Counted from the stretch's first letter, positions 17,307-27,267 are shown. The stretch: 64,000 nucleotides of DNA from Microbacteriaceae bacterium (GCA_019639055.1 JAHBSP010000003.1:1-64000), one strand, 5' to 3'. Numbers and translations are program-made. The notes: generated from the sequence alone by a model not told the origin.

Positions 17307-18148
17307 CTAACCTAGTTCTTTTTGACGCTCCGGGACCGAAAGCAAAACGACTTTCACTCATCCTGAACATTCTTGCTCTGGTTGCTGTTGCAGCAGGTAT
17401 CGCTTGGATTATTTACACGCTCGCAGCACCAAGAGTTTACCCGGGAGCTAATCCGGGTGAAGAAATCGTTCAACCCGGCTACTTTGATCCCTCCAGATGG
17501 CACATTTTCTTCGGCGAAGGTTCTGGTGAACTCTGGGGTGCAATAGGACAGGGTGTTTGGGCAACTCTAAGCGCTGCCGGTGTTGCAGCGATTCTGGCGC
17601 TACTAATCGGTATGGTTTTTGCCTTGCTAAGTAACGCTCCTTCTAGATGGGTGCGAATCCCCACCACTGTTGTTCTGGAATTTTTCCGTGGCATGCCAGT
17701 GCTGCTGATGATGTTCTTCTTGCTGATTGTTATCTTCCCAGGAGCCCCATTCTGGGCGGTTGTAGGCGGTCTTGCACTCTATAACGGTGCAATTATTGGC
17801 GAGATTCTCCGAGCAGGTCTAAAAGCGCTGCCTAGAGGTCAGCGTGAAGCGGGGCTCACTATTGGACTAACCAGCCTAAGTACCAGAATACTGATTGAGT
17901 TCCCTCAGGCATTCAAGCAGATGACACCGATTATCGTTGCTCAGCTGGTTGTGCTGCTAAAAGACACCAGCCTTGGTTATATTGTTTCCTATCCAGAGTT
18001 GGTCCGAAAGACGATGAACCACCTGGCAACCTACTACGGAACCGATTACCGGATGAGCTTTTTCCTAGTTACCCTCGTGATTTACTTAGCAATCAACATG
18101 CTAGTGTCCACTTTCGCAAGGTATCTTTCGAAGCGAATGACCAAGTAA
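17303..18148 (+). CDS. gluD: Glutamate-type ABC importer, permease subunit 2
   Basis: A 281-residue second permease, longer than GluC because of a periplasm-facing insert (residues 45-75) after the first helix. The docking loop reads EILRAGLKALPRGQREAG, again with the GQREAGL signature. It ends the operon; an intrinsic terminator follows within five bases of the stop. Confidence 0.92.
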   Translation: MTNLVLFDAPGPKAKRLSLILNILALVAVAAGIAWIIYTLAAPRVYPGANPGEEIVQPGYFDPSRWHIFFGEGSGELWGAIGQGVWATLSAAGVAAILALLIGMVFALLSNAPSRWVRIPTTVVLEFFRGMPVLLMMFFLLIVIFPGAPFWAVVGGLALYNGAIIGEILRAGLKALPRGQREAGLTIGLTSLSTRILIEFPQAFKQMTPIIVAQLVVLLKDTSLGYIVSYPELVRKTMNHLATYYGTDYRMSFFLVTLVIYLAINMLVSTFARYLSKRMTK

Positions 18149-18152
18149 CAAA

Positions 18153-18188
18153 AAGCGCGACGAGTCAATCGTCGCGCTTCTTGTTTTA
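18153..18188 (+). terminator. Intrinsic terminator after gluD, possibly two-way
   Basis: AAGCGCGACGA (18153-18163) pairs perfectly with TCGTCGCGCTT (18169-18179) around GTCAA, followed by CTTGTTTTA. The A run on the left side means it can also end transcription of the converging lipoprotein gene. Confidence 0.88.
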
Positions 18189-18216
18189 CTTTGGTTATTT
18201 TTTTATAACTAAGCGT

Positions 18217-18741
18217 TTAGAAGTCAATTCCAGTGTCTGGCAGATTTAGACCACAAAGATCAAATAGTTTCTCTGCAGAGGTACTGTACTTCTCTATGCC
18301 CAGGGTCATCTCCTCAGTGATGTTTGAGAAGTCACCCTTAGACAGCGCTACCATGTAATCAGCAAAAACAGACCATCCGGAAACGAAGTCAGTAAACACT
18401 GCCTTAACTTCAGCATTCTGAATACCGTTAACAATTTGCTTGTAACCCTGAGTTAGCGTGTTTATCGATCTGATGTAAGCTTCAATGTCATCAACATCAG
18501 TTTCTTCGACTTCGATCTTACCCATCTGGTCAAAAGCCCAGAGGCATGCCTCTTGTGTTCCCGAACCGCTGGTGCCAGGGTTTGGTAGTGTGTTATCTAC
18601 TGAACCGTTGTTGTTTCCATCGGGCACGGTACCGGTGCCTGGTAGTGGTGCAGTGCCGGAGCATCCGACCACAAGCAGAAGGCTAGCGAGCAAAGTTGTG
18701 CCGGCTAACGTCCCCTTTTTTAGCGATTTTGTGATTCGCAT
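18217..18741 (-). CDS. Lipoprotein of unknown function
   Basis: A 174-residue exported protein. Residues 1-26 form a lipoprotein signal peptide ending LLVVGC with Cys27 as the lipid site. A flexible linker rich in Gly, Pro, Asn and Thr (about 28-62) follows. The remaining 110 residues are predicted by eye to be helical and acidic, with two Cys (in EACLWAF and DLCGLNL) that could form a disulfide. I do not recognise a family. An AAGGGAAA ribosome site precedes the ATG. It lies between the converging glutamate operon and purU, which is upstream of it on the same strand. Confidence 0.8.
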   Translation of the reverse strand: MRITKSLKKGTLAGTTLLASLLLVVGCSGTAPLPGTGTVPDGNNNGSVDNTLPNPGTSGSGTQEACLWAFDQMGKIEVEETDVDDIEAYIRSINTLTQGYKQIVNGIQNAEVKAVFTDFVSGWSVFADYMVALSKGDFSNITEEMTLGIEKYSTSAEKLFDLCGLNLPDTGIDF

Positions 18742-18833
18742 AAATTTCCCTTCATTATTTACCGTCGGAATATTTCAAATTTACCGAGTCGGTTTATATG
18801 TAGCATATGGCACTTACATCATTTTTTCTCGAT

Positions 18834-19694
18834 TTAAGAGAACACTACTGAGCGGTGTCCGTCAAGAAAAACACGATGTTCTGCGAACCATTGCACTGCA
18901 TTTGCGAGGGTTCTGCTTTCAATGTCTTGCCCAACAGATATCAGTTGTTCGCGGGTAAATTTGTGATTTACTCGCTCAACGTTCTGTTCAATGATGGGTC
19001 CTTCATCGAGCTCATTCGTAACAAAGTGAGCTGTTGCACCTATTAGTTTTACCCCGCGATCATGCGCTTGGGCGTATGGGTTAGCACCTTTGAAGCTTGG
19101 GAGGAATGAGTGGTGAATGTTAATAATTTTTCCTGATAAACGTGCGCAAAACTCTGGGGATAAAATTTGCATATATCTGGCTAGTACTACTAGCTCTATA
19201 TTTTCAGTCTCAACAATCTCTAAGAGCCTTTCTTCGAAGGCTCGCTTTGAAGTATCATCTGTAACCCGCATATGCTCAAAATCGATGCCATAAAACTCGG
19301 TAAGTGGTGCGAGGTCAGCGTGATTGGATAGCACCCTCGGAATTTCAATCTGCAGTTTATTGTCACGTTGCCTGTAAAGCAGATCGTTTAGGCAGTGGCC
19401 AGCTTTTGAAACTAAAACCAGGGTACGAAGCTTTCTACCGACTGTGTCTATAAGGTATTCAGCCTGATATTTGCTTGCCACAGGTTCTATATGGTCAATA
19501 ATTTCCGCTAGAGATAGCGCAGTTGTGAACTCAACCCTAATAAAGAAAGTTCCGTTATCTTCGCTGAAATACTGTTGACTCTCGGTGATGTTTCCGTCGG
19601 CATCCTGAATAGCGCCGGTAAGAGAATGCACAATGCCGCGAGTATCCGGGCAGCGAAATGCAATTACCCAATGATTTTGTTCTGTTCTGGTCAC
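18834..19694 (-). CDS. purU: Formyltetrahydrofolate deformylase
   Basis: Hydrolyses 10-formyl-THF to formate and THF, balancing one-carbon pools. The N-terminal ACT domain (residues 8-85, CPDTRGIVHSLTG) is followed by a formyltransferase-type catalytic domain with NIHHSFLPSFKGANPY and GATAHFVTNELDEGPII, which hold the Asn, His and Asp catalytic residues. The 286-residue length fits the family. The start is a GTG; there is no good ribosome site. The gene diverges from the Mnh operon. purH, glyA and folD in this window belong to the same one-carbon network. Confidence 0.95.
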   Translation of the reverse strand: MTRTEQNHWVIAFRCPDTRGIVHSLTGAIQDADGNITESQQYFSEDNGTFFIRVEFTTALSLAEIIDHIEPVASKYQAEYLIDTVGRKLRTLVLVSKAGHCLNDLLYRQRDNKLQIEIPRVLSNHADLAPLTEFYGIDFEHMRVTDDTSKRAFEERLLEIVETENIELVVLARYMQILSPEFCARLSGKIINIHHSFLPSFKGANPYAQAHDRGVKLIGATAHFVTNELDEGPIIEQNVERVNHKFTREQLISVGQDIESRTLANAVQWFAEHRVFLDGHRSVVFS

Positions 19695-19765
19695 TTTTTG
19701 GCCGTTCGGTTTTGGTAAACTTTAGAAAGACTACACCGGAAGGTTCCCCGATTGGTTCTAACGCG

Positions 19766-22654
19766 ATGATTACTGTCTTGGCAGTATTTGGCGCGCTTTC
19801 GGTTCTTACTCCCTTCCTTACAAAACTTCTAGGCAGAAAAGTCTTTTTACTGCTAGCGGCTTTTGTGGCTGGAGTCTTCGTCTGGGTTCTAACTTTACTC
19901 CCTGAAATTTTTGCAAACGGGGCAATTTCTGAGCGAGTCGAGTGGATTCGCCAATTTGACTTCGCTTTATCACTCCGGATGGATGCACTCTCTGCGATCA
20001 TGTCCCTAGTGGTGCTCGGTGTCGGAGCTGCTGTGCTACTTTATTGCACGCATTATTTTTCGGATGCTGAACCCGGCTTAGCGAGACTCGCCAGCCTGCT
20101 ATTCGCTTTTGCCGGAGTGATGTTTGGTCTAGTAGTTGCAGACGACGTCGTAATATTATTTACGCTTTGGGAAATAACCACAGTGTTTTCGTACCTACTT
20201 ATTGGGCATTACACCGGCCTCAAAGAAAGTCGTGGTGCTGCCCTGCAGGCGCTACTTGTGACCACGGTTGGTGGCCTTGCCATGCTCGTAGGGTTGGTGC
20301 TGATTTCTGTGGAAACCGGCACGACATCCATTACCGGTATTTTGGAGGCTGCTCCGAGTGGCACGGCGACAGATATAGCGCTGCTTTTGATCATCCTCGG
20401 CGCTATTTCAAAGAGCGCACTATTTCCGTTCCATTTTTGGCTACCGGGCGCGATGGCTGCTCCGACCCCGATTAGCGCGTATTTACATGCAGCAGCAATG
20501 GTGAAAGCCGGTGTCTATCTCGTTGCAAGGTTAGCGCCAACTTTTGCGGAGAATCCGGTGTGGGTGCCAACCTTGGCAACTCTCGGTATAGTAACCATGT
20601 TTGTTGGAGCATGGCGTGCGCTTCGTCAGTATGACCTGAAACTATTGCTAGCGCACGGAACGGTTTCTCAACTTGGACTGATGATCACCATGTTCGCTTT
20701 CGGAACCCCGGAAGTGACAATGGCAGCAACTTTGATGCTTGTCTCCCACGCTCTTTTCAAATCTTCACTGTTTCTTACCGTGGGTATTATCGATCACTCC
20801 ACTGGAACTAGGGATTGGCGTCAGCTCACCGGCTTAGGTAAAAAAATGCCGGTGATTGCCACATTTGCCACACTAGCGGCTGTGAGCATGGCGGGTATCC
20901 CACCGACGCTTAGTTTTATCGGTAAAGAGCTATTCTTTGCGGAAGTTGTTGGTGAGAGTGCTAGCCTCTGGGGAATAATTGCCCTTATTGGTGTTGCTCT
21001 TAGTGCTGTGCTTACTGTGGCATACAGTTTGAGGTTTATCTGGGCGGCTTTTGGAACTCGTGAAGAAATCCCCGAGCCTGAACTTCATGACACCTACAAG
21101 CTGAGTGCACTGTCTCCATTAGTGCTTTCTGCGCTGGGCATTGTTGCAGGAATTTTCGCGCCCTTGCTTACCGGTCTCCTCGGGAGCCACGCATCCACTA
21201 TCGGAGAAGTTCATGAACTCTCTCTCTGGCACGGATTCAACCTGCCGCTCTTATACAGCGCAATAATAATTCTGTTTGGATACTTGTCATTCAAAGAGCG
21301 ACGGAAAGTTCTTCGCTTCCAGCAGCGAGTGCATATCGCGGCTTTCGATTCAACACGTGCATACTGGGCAGTTGTTAGAGGGCTAGATCGGCTATCAGTT
21401 ATTGTTACCGAAAACTCCCGCCGTGGGCGTCTTCCCGCCTATGTTGGTGCGGTAGTGGTCACTTTTATTATTGCTGCTGTAAGCACAGTATTGCTAGGGT
21501 CATTCTTCCCACTCGAATTCAGAATTATGGATTACCCATTGCAGATGCTCATGGCGTTGGTGATGGTGGCTGCGGCTATTATGGCAGCGGTTGCAAAGCA
21601 GCGTATTACCGCTGTAATTTTGGTTGGCGTTACCGGCTACGGCACAGCAGCGATTTTTGCATTTCAGCACGCTCCAGACCTTGCGCTCACTCAGGTGTTA
21701 GTGGAGAGCGTCACACTGGTGGCATTCGTGCTGGTTGTTCGTAGACTTCCGAGCAGAATTGCGAAAGAGCACAAAGCGTCTAACAGACCGATGCGAATCT
21801 TTATAGCGGTAGGTGCGGCACTTTCGATAGCAACGATTGCGATTATTGCTCTTTCTAGTAGGCAGGAAGCATCCATCGGTGAATCTTTAGGTCCGCTGGC
21901 TCATGAGGCACAGGGGCACAATATCGTGAACGTAATTCTTGTTGATATTCGTGCCTGGGACACTATGGGTGAAATTTCAGTGCTGGTAGCGATGGCTACC
22001 GGAATTGTGAGCCTGCTATTTATTACCGACAGGTTAGGGACTGCTCCGAGAATGGCTAGAGGTGCGAGTAATTGGCAGGCCCGAGCTCGCGGGACCATTA
22101 TGGAGCCGGTTACTTCAACTGCAATTACCCAGTTGAAGCCACACGATGAAGAAGCGACAAGAAAGGCTTGGCTGGTTGCCGGTCGCACCCTTGACGCTTC
22201 TCACCGTTCTGCACTGCTAGAGATAACCGTGCGCCTCGTGTTCCATCCGGCAATTATTATTTCTATTTATTTGCTATTAGTCGGACACAATCTCCCCGGT
22301 GGTGGCTTTATTGGTGGGCTGGTAGCAGGTTTGGCATTTACAACAAGGTACCTGGCCGCAGGTCGTTATGAACTTGGAGAGGCAGCCCCAATTGATGCCT
22401 CCTATGTGCTTGGCACCGGTCTCTTACTCTCGGCAGGGACCGCTATTGTTCCGCTATTCTTCGGAATGCTACCCCTTGATATTGTCTGGTGGGACTTCAC
22501 ACTGCCACTGTTTGGAGAAATGCACTTTGGTACATCCACAATTTTCGACCTCGGTGTGTATTTGATCGTGGTTGGGTTGATGCTAGACATCCTTCGTTCT
22601 CTCGGATCTGAAGTGGACCGTCACCAAGAAGAAGGGATGCAAGCACGCTCATGA
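19766..22654 (+). CDS. mnhA: Mrp/Mnh cation/proton antiporter subunit A fused to subunit B
   Basis: Largest subunit of the multi-subunit Na+(or K+)/H+ antiporter. Residues about 1-790 are the MrpA part, related to NuoL, with the proton-path block LFPFHFWLPGAMAAPTPISAYLH; the C-terminal 140 residues are an MnhB domain (LVGHNLPGGGFIGGL). This A-B fusion is common in actinobacteria. I chose ATG 19766 (963 residues) because the protein then begins directly with a membrane helix; an upstream frame from 19658 would overlap the divergent purU gene. No ideal ribosome site is present. mnhC overlaps the end by four bases. Confidence 0.9.
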   Translation: MITVLAVFGALSVLTPFLTKLLGRKVFLLLAAFVAGVFVWVLTLLPEIFANGAISERVEWIRQFDFALSLRMDALSAIMSLVVLGVGAAVLLYCTHYFSDAEPGLARLASLLFAFAGVMFGLVVADDVVILFTLWEITTVFSYLLIGHYTGLKESRGAALQALLVTTVGGLAMLVGLVLISVETGTTSITGILEAAPSGTATDIALLLIILGAISKSALFPFHFWLPGAMAAPTPISAYLHAAAMVKAGVYLVARLAPTFAENPVWVPTLATLGIVTMFVGAWRALRQYDLKLLLAHGTVSQLGLMITMFAFGTPEVTMAATLMLVSHALFKSSLFLTVGIIDHSTGTRDWRQLTGLGKKMPVIATFATLAAVSMAGIPPTLSFIGKELFFAEVVGESASLWGIIALIGVALSAVLTVAYSLRFIWAAFGTREEIPEPELHDTYKLSALSPLVLSALGIVAGIFAPLLTGLLGSHASTIGEVHELSLWHGFNLPLLYSAIIILFGYLSFKERRKVLRFQQRVHIAAFDSTRAYWAVVRGLDRLSVIVTENSRRGRLPAYVGAVVVTFIIAAVSTVLLGSFFPLEFRIMDYPLQMLMALVMVAAAIMAAVAKQRITAVILVGVTGYGTAAIFAFQHAPDLALTQVLVESVTLVAFVLVVRRLPSRIAKEHKASNRPMRIFIAVGAALSIATIAIIALSSRQEASIGESLGPLAHEAQGHNIVNVILVDIRAWDTMGEISVLVAMATGIVSLLFITDRLGTAPRMARGASNWQARARGTIMEPVTSTAITQLKPHDEEATRKAWLVAGRTLDASHRSALLEITVRLVFHPAIIISIYLLLVGHNLPGGGFIGGLVAGLAFTTRYLAAGRYELGEAAPIDASYVLGTGLLLSAGTAIVPLFFGMLPLDIVWWDFTLPLFGEMHFGTSTIFDLGVYLIVVGLMLDILRSLGSEVDRHQEEGMQARS

Positions 22655-23085
22655 ACGCTTCCCTCGCGCTAATTATCGCTATGGCTGGTCTTTTCGGAGC
22701 CGGTATTTACGTGATGCTTGAGCGCAGCCTCACCAGAGTTCTGATCGGATTCCTGCTTGTGGGCAACGCGGTAAATATTCTGATTTTGCTGATGTCCGGT
22801 GGGCAAGGTCCTGCCCCAATCCTGGGCGATGACCCAAATGCCCACACCACCGACCCGCTTCCGCAAGCGCTAATTCTGACTGCAATCGTAATAACCCTGG
22901 GCAGCGCAGCATTTCTGTTGGCGCTGATTTACCGCAACTGGTGGCTATCCAAGCTCAGTGACGAAGTTCCATCCGTCGATGAAGATGATCTGCGTGATGT
23001 TGAAGAAGTCTTTGAAACAACAAGCGAAGATGAGTCTGCAATTAGTATGGCTCTTGAAGAATCTGACGATAGTGGTGATAGCTAA
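22651..23085 (+). CDS. mnhC: Mrp/Mnh antiporter subunit C
   Basis: A 144-residue NuoK-like membrane subunit. It has three membrane helices, with LVGNAVNILILLMSG in the second, then a charged, Asp/Glu-rich cytoplasmic tail from about residue 108. It starts with ATGA overlapping mnhA and ends in TAATG overlapping mnhD, so the operon is tightly coupled. Confidence 0.92.
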   Translation: MNASLALIIAMAGLFGAGIYVMLERSLTRVLIGFLLVGNAVNILILLMSGGQGPAPILGDDPNAHTTDPLPQALILTAIVITLGSAAFLLALIYRNWWLSKLSDEVPSVDEDDLRDVEEVFETTSEDESAISMALEESDDSGDS

Positions 23086-23276
23086 TGCTTGAATCTTTAG
23101 CCCCAGCACTGGCGCCAGCGATTGTCATAGTCCCACTAATTGGCGCAGCAATTACGCTACTTTTTGGCAAAATTCCGGGCACTGCAATCAATGATGAGCA
23201 CCCTAACTTTCATGGCACTTTCAGTCAGTATTGCGCTGGCTACTCTTCGCAGTGGATGCTGGGAAAACGATTGTAG
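23085..23276 (+). pseudogene. mnhD: 5' fragment of mnhD, out of frame with the rest of the gene
   Basis: The expected mnhD start (ATG in TAATG) opens a 63-codon frame whose first 35 residues are a convincing MnhD N-terminus (PAIVIVPLIGAAITLLFG). It then turns into non-hydrophobic sequence and stops at 23276. The next expected helix appears in the +1 frame (MALSVSIALATL near 23206-23245) and the body of MnhD in the third frame from about 23240. Two +1 steps, or equivalent small indels, within about 60 bases would restore one protein. A real mutation, sequence error or recoding could explain it. Confidence 0.7.
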
Positions 23277-24679
23277 TCAGTGTCGGTGGGTGGATGCCTC
23301 CTTTCGGTATCGTGCTTTACGTTGACCGCTTGAGCGCTATCATGTTGGTGATTTCTTCGGTCGTGCTCCTTGGCGTTTTGCTTTATTCAGTTGGACAGGG
23401 TATCGCAGACGGCGATAAAGATACTCCATTATCTATATTCCACCCGGCTTATCTGATTCTGGCCGCAGGGCTATTCGATGCTTTCGTAGCTGGGGATCTT
23501 TTCAATATGTATGTCGGTTTTGAGATGCTACTCGCCGCCAGCTTCGTCCTCTTGACACTGGGAGGAATCGGCCCTCGCATTCGTTCCGGTGTGAACTATG
23601 TGGTAATTTCGCTGGTTTCATCGGTGTTCTTCCTAGCAGCAATCGCGATAATTTTTGGGGCAACCGGAACCGTAAATATTGCCCAAATTGCTGAACGAAT
23701 AGCGGGACTAGATTTCAATACTCAGTTGATGCTTCACACGGTGTTGCTGGTAGGTTTCGCTGTCAAAGCAGCCGTTTGGCCGATGTCTTTCTGGCTACCA
23801 GAGTCGTATCCGACTGCTCCTGCTCCAATTACCGCAGTGTTTGCTGGATTGCTTACCAAGGTTGGTATCTACGCAATTATTCGCACCGAAACCGTGCTGT
23901 TCCCGGGTGGAGCGTTGCAGGTGCCACTGATGGTTGTGGCTGGGATGACACTTATTGTGGGTATTCTTGGTGCGCTGGCACAGGCAGATATTAAACGTCT
24001 GCTTTCTTTTACCCTGGTGAGCCATATTGGTTACATGGTCTTCGGTATCGCAGTTGGTACTACACAGGCTGATGCTGCGGTTATTTATTATGTCGCTCAC
24101 CACATTCTCGTTCAGACAACGCTCTTCTTGGTTGCAGGTCTAATAGAACGCGTAGGCGGCACTACCTCTATCACCAAACTTGGTGGGCTGCTTGCTTCAG
24201 CGCCGGTGATTGCGATGCTGTACTTTATTCCGGCGATGAACTTAGGTGGCATTCCGCCGCTTTCCGGATTCTTAGGAAAAGTCTCGCTATTCTTCTCCGG
24301 TGCAGAAGTGGGTGGATGGCTAATTTGGACAGTTATTGGACTAGGTGCGCTTACCAGCCTGCTCACTTTGTATGCGCTCGCACGCATCTGGAACATGGTG
24401 TTCTGGAGGGGCGCTGAAGAGGTTGCAGATTACGAGTCTCCGTTAATCGACCAGTTGCAGGAAGCTGAAGAAGATGACGGTCGTGTGGTAACCAAAGAAG
24501 TTCCAAAGTTGATGATTGGCGCAACCTCCGTTTTGGTAGTAGCAACAGTTTCGCTCACTATCTTTGCTGGACCGCTTTTTGATTTGGCAGATCGAGCAAG
24601 TGGGCAACTTGATCAGACAACCTATATTTCCAATGTATTCCCCGACTATTCCAATGCCGGTCAGGTTGGTGACGATTGA
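23231..24679 (+). CDS. mnhD: Mrp/Mnh antiporter subunit D (main frame; N-terminus frame-disrupted)
   Basis: A NuoN-like proton-conducting subunit, 482 codons open from a TTG at 23231. The sequence from VVSVGGWMPPFGIVLYVDRLSA onward matches MnhD, including the helix block LPESYPTAPAPITAVFAGLLTKVG. The first one or two membrane helices are missing from this frame and lie in two other frames just upstream (see the 5' fragment). If translated only from 23231, the protein would lack its N-terminus, and no ribosome site supports that start. The rest of the gene is intact with no further stops, and mnhE is coupled to its end. Confidence 0.85.
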   Translation: MRWLLFAVDAGKTIVVSVGGWMPPFGIVLYVDRLSAIMLVISSVVLLGVLLYSVGQGIADGDKDTPLSIFHPAYLILAAGLFDAFVAGDLFNMYVGFEMLLAASFVLLTLGGIGPRIRSGVNYVVISLVSSVFFLAAIAIIFGATGTVNIAQIAERIAGLDFNTQLMLHTVLLVGFAVKAAVWPMSFWLPESYPTAPAPITAVFAGLLTKVGIYAIIRTETVLFPGGALQVPLMVVAGMTLIVGILGALAQADIKRLLSFTLVSHIGYMVFGIAVGTTQADAAVIYYVAHHILVQTTLFLVAGLIERVGGTTSITKLGGLLASAPVIAMLYFIPAMNLGGIPPLSGFLGKVSLFFSGAEVGGWLIWTVIGLGALTSLLTLYALARIWNMVFWRGAEEVADYESPLIDQLQEAEEDDGRVVTKEVPKLMIGATSVLVVATVSLTIFAGPLFDLADRASGQLDQTTYISNVFPDYSNAGQVGDD

Positions 24680-25293
24680 TGAAGAATAAGCGAATCACCA
24701 AACTACTGCTCTGGCAAATTCCGCTTTTTGCAGGGCTGGTGTTGCTCTGGATGCTGTTATGGGGTGAGTTCAGTTGGTGGGACCTCACCTTCGGGGTACT
24801 GCTTTCAATAGTGGTTATTATCGTTTTCTACCTTCCACCAATTTCGCTTTTTACTCGCATAAACTTCTTCTGGCTCGGAGTGTTTCTAATCAGGCTGGTG
24901 GGCGATATTGCTATTGCAAGTAGTGAAGTTGCATATATGGCTCTGAACTTCAGACGGAAATATCACGGAGCGGTGATCATGATTGATTTACACACTCGCA
25001 GTGACTTCATCATGGCAATTACCGCAGAAATCATTTCTATCGTTCCCGGTTCTTATGCTGTTGAAGCAGACCGCGACGAACACAAACTCTACCTGCATGT
25101 GATCGGTGCTGAAACTCCGGAAGCAATTGAGAAAGCTAGGAAGAGTGCGCTAAAGAAGGAAAGAATCATCACGCTTGCATTCGGAAGTGAAGAAGATGTG
25201 CAAAGGATGCGCCGCGAAAAAGCTCGGTATCTTTCCAGTAAGCGAAAGAAAGCATTGGCAGATGCTGTTGAAGGTTTGGAGGGCGAATCATGA
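24679..25293 (+). CDS. mnhE: Mrp/Mnh antiporter subunit E
   Basis: A 204-residue membrane subunit with N-terminal helices (QIPLFAGLVLLWMLLWGEF) and a soluble C-terminal part holding the family block TAEIISIVPGSYAVEAD. The ATG at 24679 shares one base with the mnhD stop (TGATG); a TTG directly before it is the alternative start. The end overlaps mnhF. The extra basic C-terminal tail (KARYLSSKRKKALAD) is longer than in firmicute MrpE. Confidence 0.92.
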   Translation: MKNKRITKLLLWQIPLFAGLVLLWMLLWGEFSWWDLTFGVLLSIVVIIVFYLPPISLFTRINFFWLGVFLIRLVGDIAIASSEVAYMALNFRRKYHGAVIMIDLHTRSDFIMAITAEIISIVPGSYAVEADRDEHKLYLHVIGAETPEAIEKARKSALKKERIITLAFGSEEDVQRMRREKARYLSSKRKKALADAVEGLEGES

Positions 25294-25553
25294 ATGTCTA
25301 CTACTGGATAATTGGAGCGATTCTGGTTATTTCAGTTGTGCTAGCAATCATCCGGATTATCCGTGGGCCGTCAATCATTGATCGTGTGGTTGCTTCGGAT
25401 GTAATACTCGCCACAATTCTGATCGGTTTAGTTTTCGAAATGGTTGTGAATAAGCACACCTCCACAATGCCGATAGTGCTGGTTGTCTCTATGTTTGGTA
25501 TTACTGGAACCGTTGCTGTGGCAAGGTTTATGTCCCGAAAGGATGAGTCATGA
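25290..25553 (+). CDS. mnhF: Mrp/Mnh antiporter subunit F
   Basis: An 87-residue small subunit with three membrane helices. The block IRIIRGPSIIDRVVASDV between helices one and two is the MnhF signature. Starts and ends with ATGA overlaps to mnhE and mnhG. Confidence 0.93.
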   Translation: MNVYYWIIGAILVISVVLAIIRIIRGPSIIDRVVASDVILATILIGLVFEMVVNKHTSTMPIVLVVSMFGITGTVAVARFMSRKDES

Positions 25554-25945
25554 ACTGGGATCTTATCGGTGACATCGTTATCAATATTTTGCTGGGAGTT
25601 GCAGCTCTTATGGCGCTTTCTGCCAGCATCGGTCTTTTGCGATTTTCCGACGTGATGCTGCGACTCCATGCTGCAACCAAACCACAGATTCTCGGACTCT
25701 TTTGTGCGCTACTAGCGGTGACCATCCAGGATCACAGTGTTCCAGTTATTGCCACCTACATCCTGATCATCGTTTTTCAGGTGCTCACACAGCCGATTGC
25801 GGCGCATATGGCAGCACGAGCCGCATACAGAACCCGTCACGTGAAGCACGATGAACTGGTTGTGGATGAGCTGGCAGAGAAAGTTTCTAAGTCCTCAAGT
25901 GCTCCAGTACCGAGTGTGCCGGACACGGATGAGGAAATTGGGTAG
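25550..25945 (+). CDS. mnhG: Mrp/Mnh antiporter subunit G
   Basis: A 131-residue subunit with three helices. The family block SIGLLRFSDVMLRLHAATKP sits between helices one and two. A hydrophilic C-terminal tail of about 35 residues ends the protein. It is the last gene of the antiporter operon; glyA follows after 32 bases without an evident terminator and may be read through. Confidence 0.93.
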   Translation: MNWDLIGDIVINILLGVAALMALSASIGLLRFSDVMLRLHAATKPQILGLFCALLAVTIQDHSVPVIATYILIIVFQVLTQPIAAHMAARAAYRTRHVKHDELVVDELAEKVSKSSSAPVPSVPDTDEEIG

Positions 25946-25977
25946 AGAATTCAATTAGGGCTATTTAAGGAGAAAAA

Positions 25978-27267
25978 ATGCAAGAGCCGCTTTTTAATGA
26001 ACCACTAGCGGTTGTGGACCCAGAAATTCAGGCAGTACTTGACGCCGAACTGGGCAGACAACGCAACTTTTTGGAGATGATCGCCAGCGAAAACTTCGTG
26101 CCTCGCGCAATCCTTGAAGCTGTTGGCAGTGTGCTTACCAATAAATACGCCGAAGGGTATCCTGGCAAACGCTATTACGGTGGTTGCGAAGAAGTTGATG
26201 TTGCCGAAAACCTCGCTATCGAGCGCGCGAAGTCGCTTTTTGGATCCAAATTTGCCAACGTCCAAGGACATTCTGGAGCCAGTGCCAACGCTGCTGTGTT
26301 AGCAGCTCTTGCCGATCCAGGCGATGACATCCTCGGTCTTGAACTTGCCCATGGTGGTCACTTGACCCACGGCATGAAGCTTAATTTCTCCGGCAAACTT
26401 TACAAGGCTCACGCTTACGAAGTAGATCCTGAAACATTCCTAGTCGATATGGATAAAGTGCGTAGCAAGGCTCTGGAAGTTAAACCTAAGGTTCTGATTG
26501 CTGGTTGGAGTGCCTACCCAAGGCAACTTGATTTCAAAGCTTTCCGTGAAATTGCCGACGAGGTAGGTGCCAAGCTCTGGGTTGATATGGCTCACTTTGC
26601 AGGACTCGTTGCGGCAGGTCTTCACCCATCTCCGGTTGGTATTGCTGATGTTGTTTCCTCCACAGTGCACAAGACTATTGGTGGTCCTCGTAGCGGTTTC
26701 ATTCTTTCGGATGACGAGGCGATTGCCAAGAAATTGAACTCAGCAACCTTCCCGGGCTATCAGGGCGGACCGCTTATGCACGTTATCGCTGCCAAAGCGG
26801 TCGCTTTCAAACTCGCAGCATCCGACGAATTCAAGGATCGTCAACGCCGCACTCTGGAAGGTGCGAGGATTTTGGCAGAGCGTCTAACATCCGCTGATGC
26901 CAAGGCAGTCGGGATTGATGTGCTCACTGGCGGAACCGACGTTCACCTTGTGCTCGTTGATCTTCGAAACAGCGAGGTCGATGGCAAGCAGGCTGAGGAT
27001 CGCCTACACGAAGTGGGTATTACTGTAAATCGTAACTCGGTACCTTTTGACCCACGACCACCAATGGTCACTAGCGGTGTGCGTATCGGTACTCCGGCAC
27101 TCGCCACTCGCGGTTTTGATACTGAAGAGTTTGTAGAAGTTGCAGACATTATTGCTGAAACCTTAAAACCTGCCCCTGACTTGCAGGCACTAAAGGCACG
27201 CGCGCACGCGCTTGCTGTGAAGTTCCCGCTTTATGACGGGCTCGGTGCTTTCGGCCAACCAGTTTAG
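25978..27267 (+). CDS. glyA: Serine hydroxymethyltransferase
   Basis: A PLP enzyme moving the serine hydroxymethyl carbon to THF to give glycine and methylene-THF. The 429-residue length is standard. The cofactor lysine lies in [11 protein letters not shown], and family blocks include [27 protein letters not shown] and [13 protein letters not shown]. The ATG follows an AAGGAG site. folD starts nine bases after the stop, so glyA-folD-nitrilase form one unit making and using one-carbon folates. Confidence 0.97.
   Translation: MQEPLFNEPLAVVDPEIQAVLDAELGRQRNFLEMIASENFVPRAILEAVGSVLTNKYAEGYPGKRYYGGCEEVDVAENLAIERAKSLFGSKFANVQGHSGASANAAVLAALADPGDDILGLELAHGGHLTHGMKLNFSGKLYKAHAYEVDPETFLVDMDKVRSKALEVKPKVLIAGWSAYPRQLDFKAFREIADEVGAKLWVDMAHFAGLVAAGLHPSPVGIADVVSSTVHKTIGGPRSGFILSDDEAIAKKLNSATFPGYQGGPLMHVIAAKAVAFKLAASDEFKDRQRRTLEGARILAERLTSADAKAVGIDVLTGGTDVHLVLVDLRNSEVDGKQAEDRLHEVGITVNRNSVPFDPRPPMVTSGVRIGTPALATRGFDTEEFVEVADIIAETLKPAPDLQALKARAHALAVKFPLYDGLGAFGQPV

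Noticed and set aside
19658..19765. Longer start for mnhA
   Set aside because: It would overlap the divergent purU coding region, and the extra residues are not membrane-like or conserved in style.
23085..23300. Programmed frameshifting as the explanation for mnhD
   Set aside because: Two shifts would be needed close together, and no slippery sequence or stimulatory structure is evident; error or mutation is simpler.
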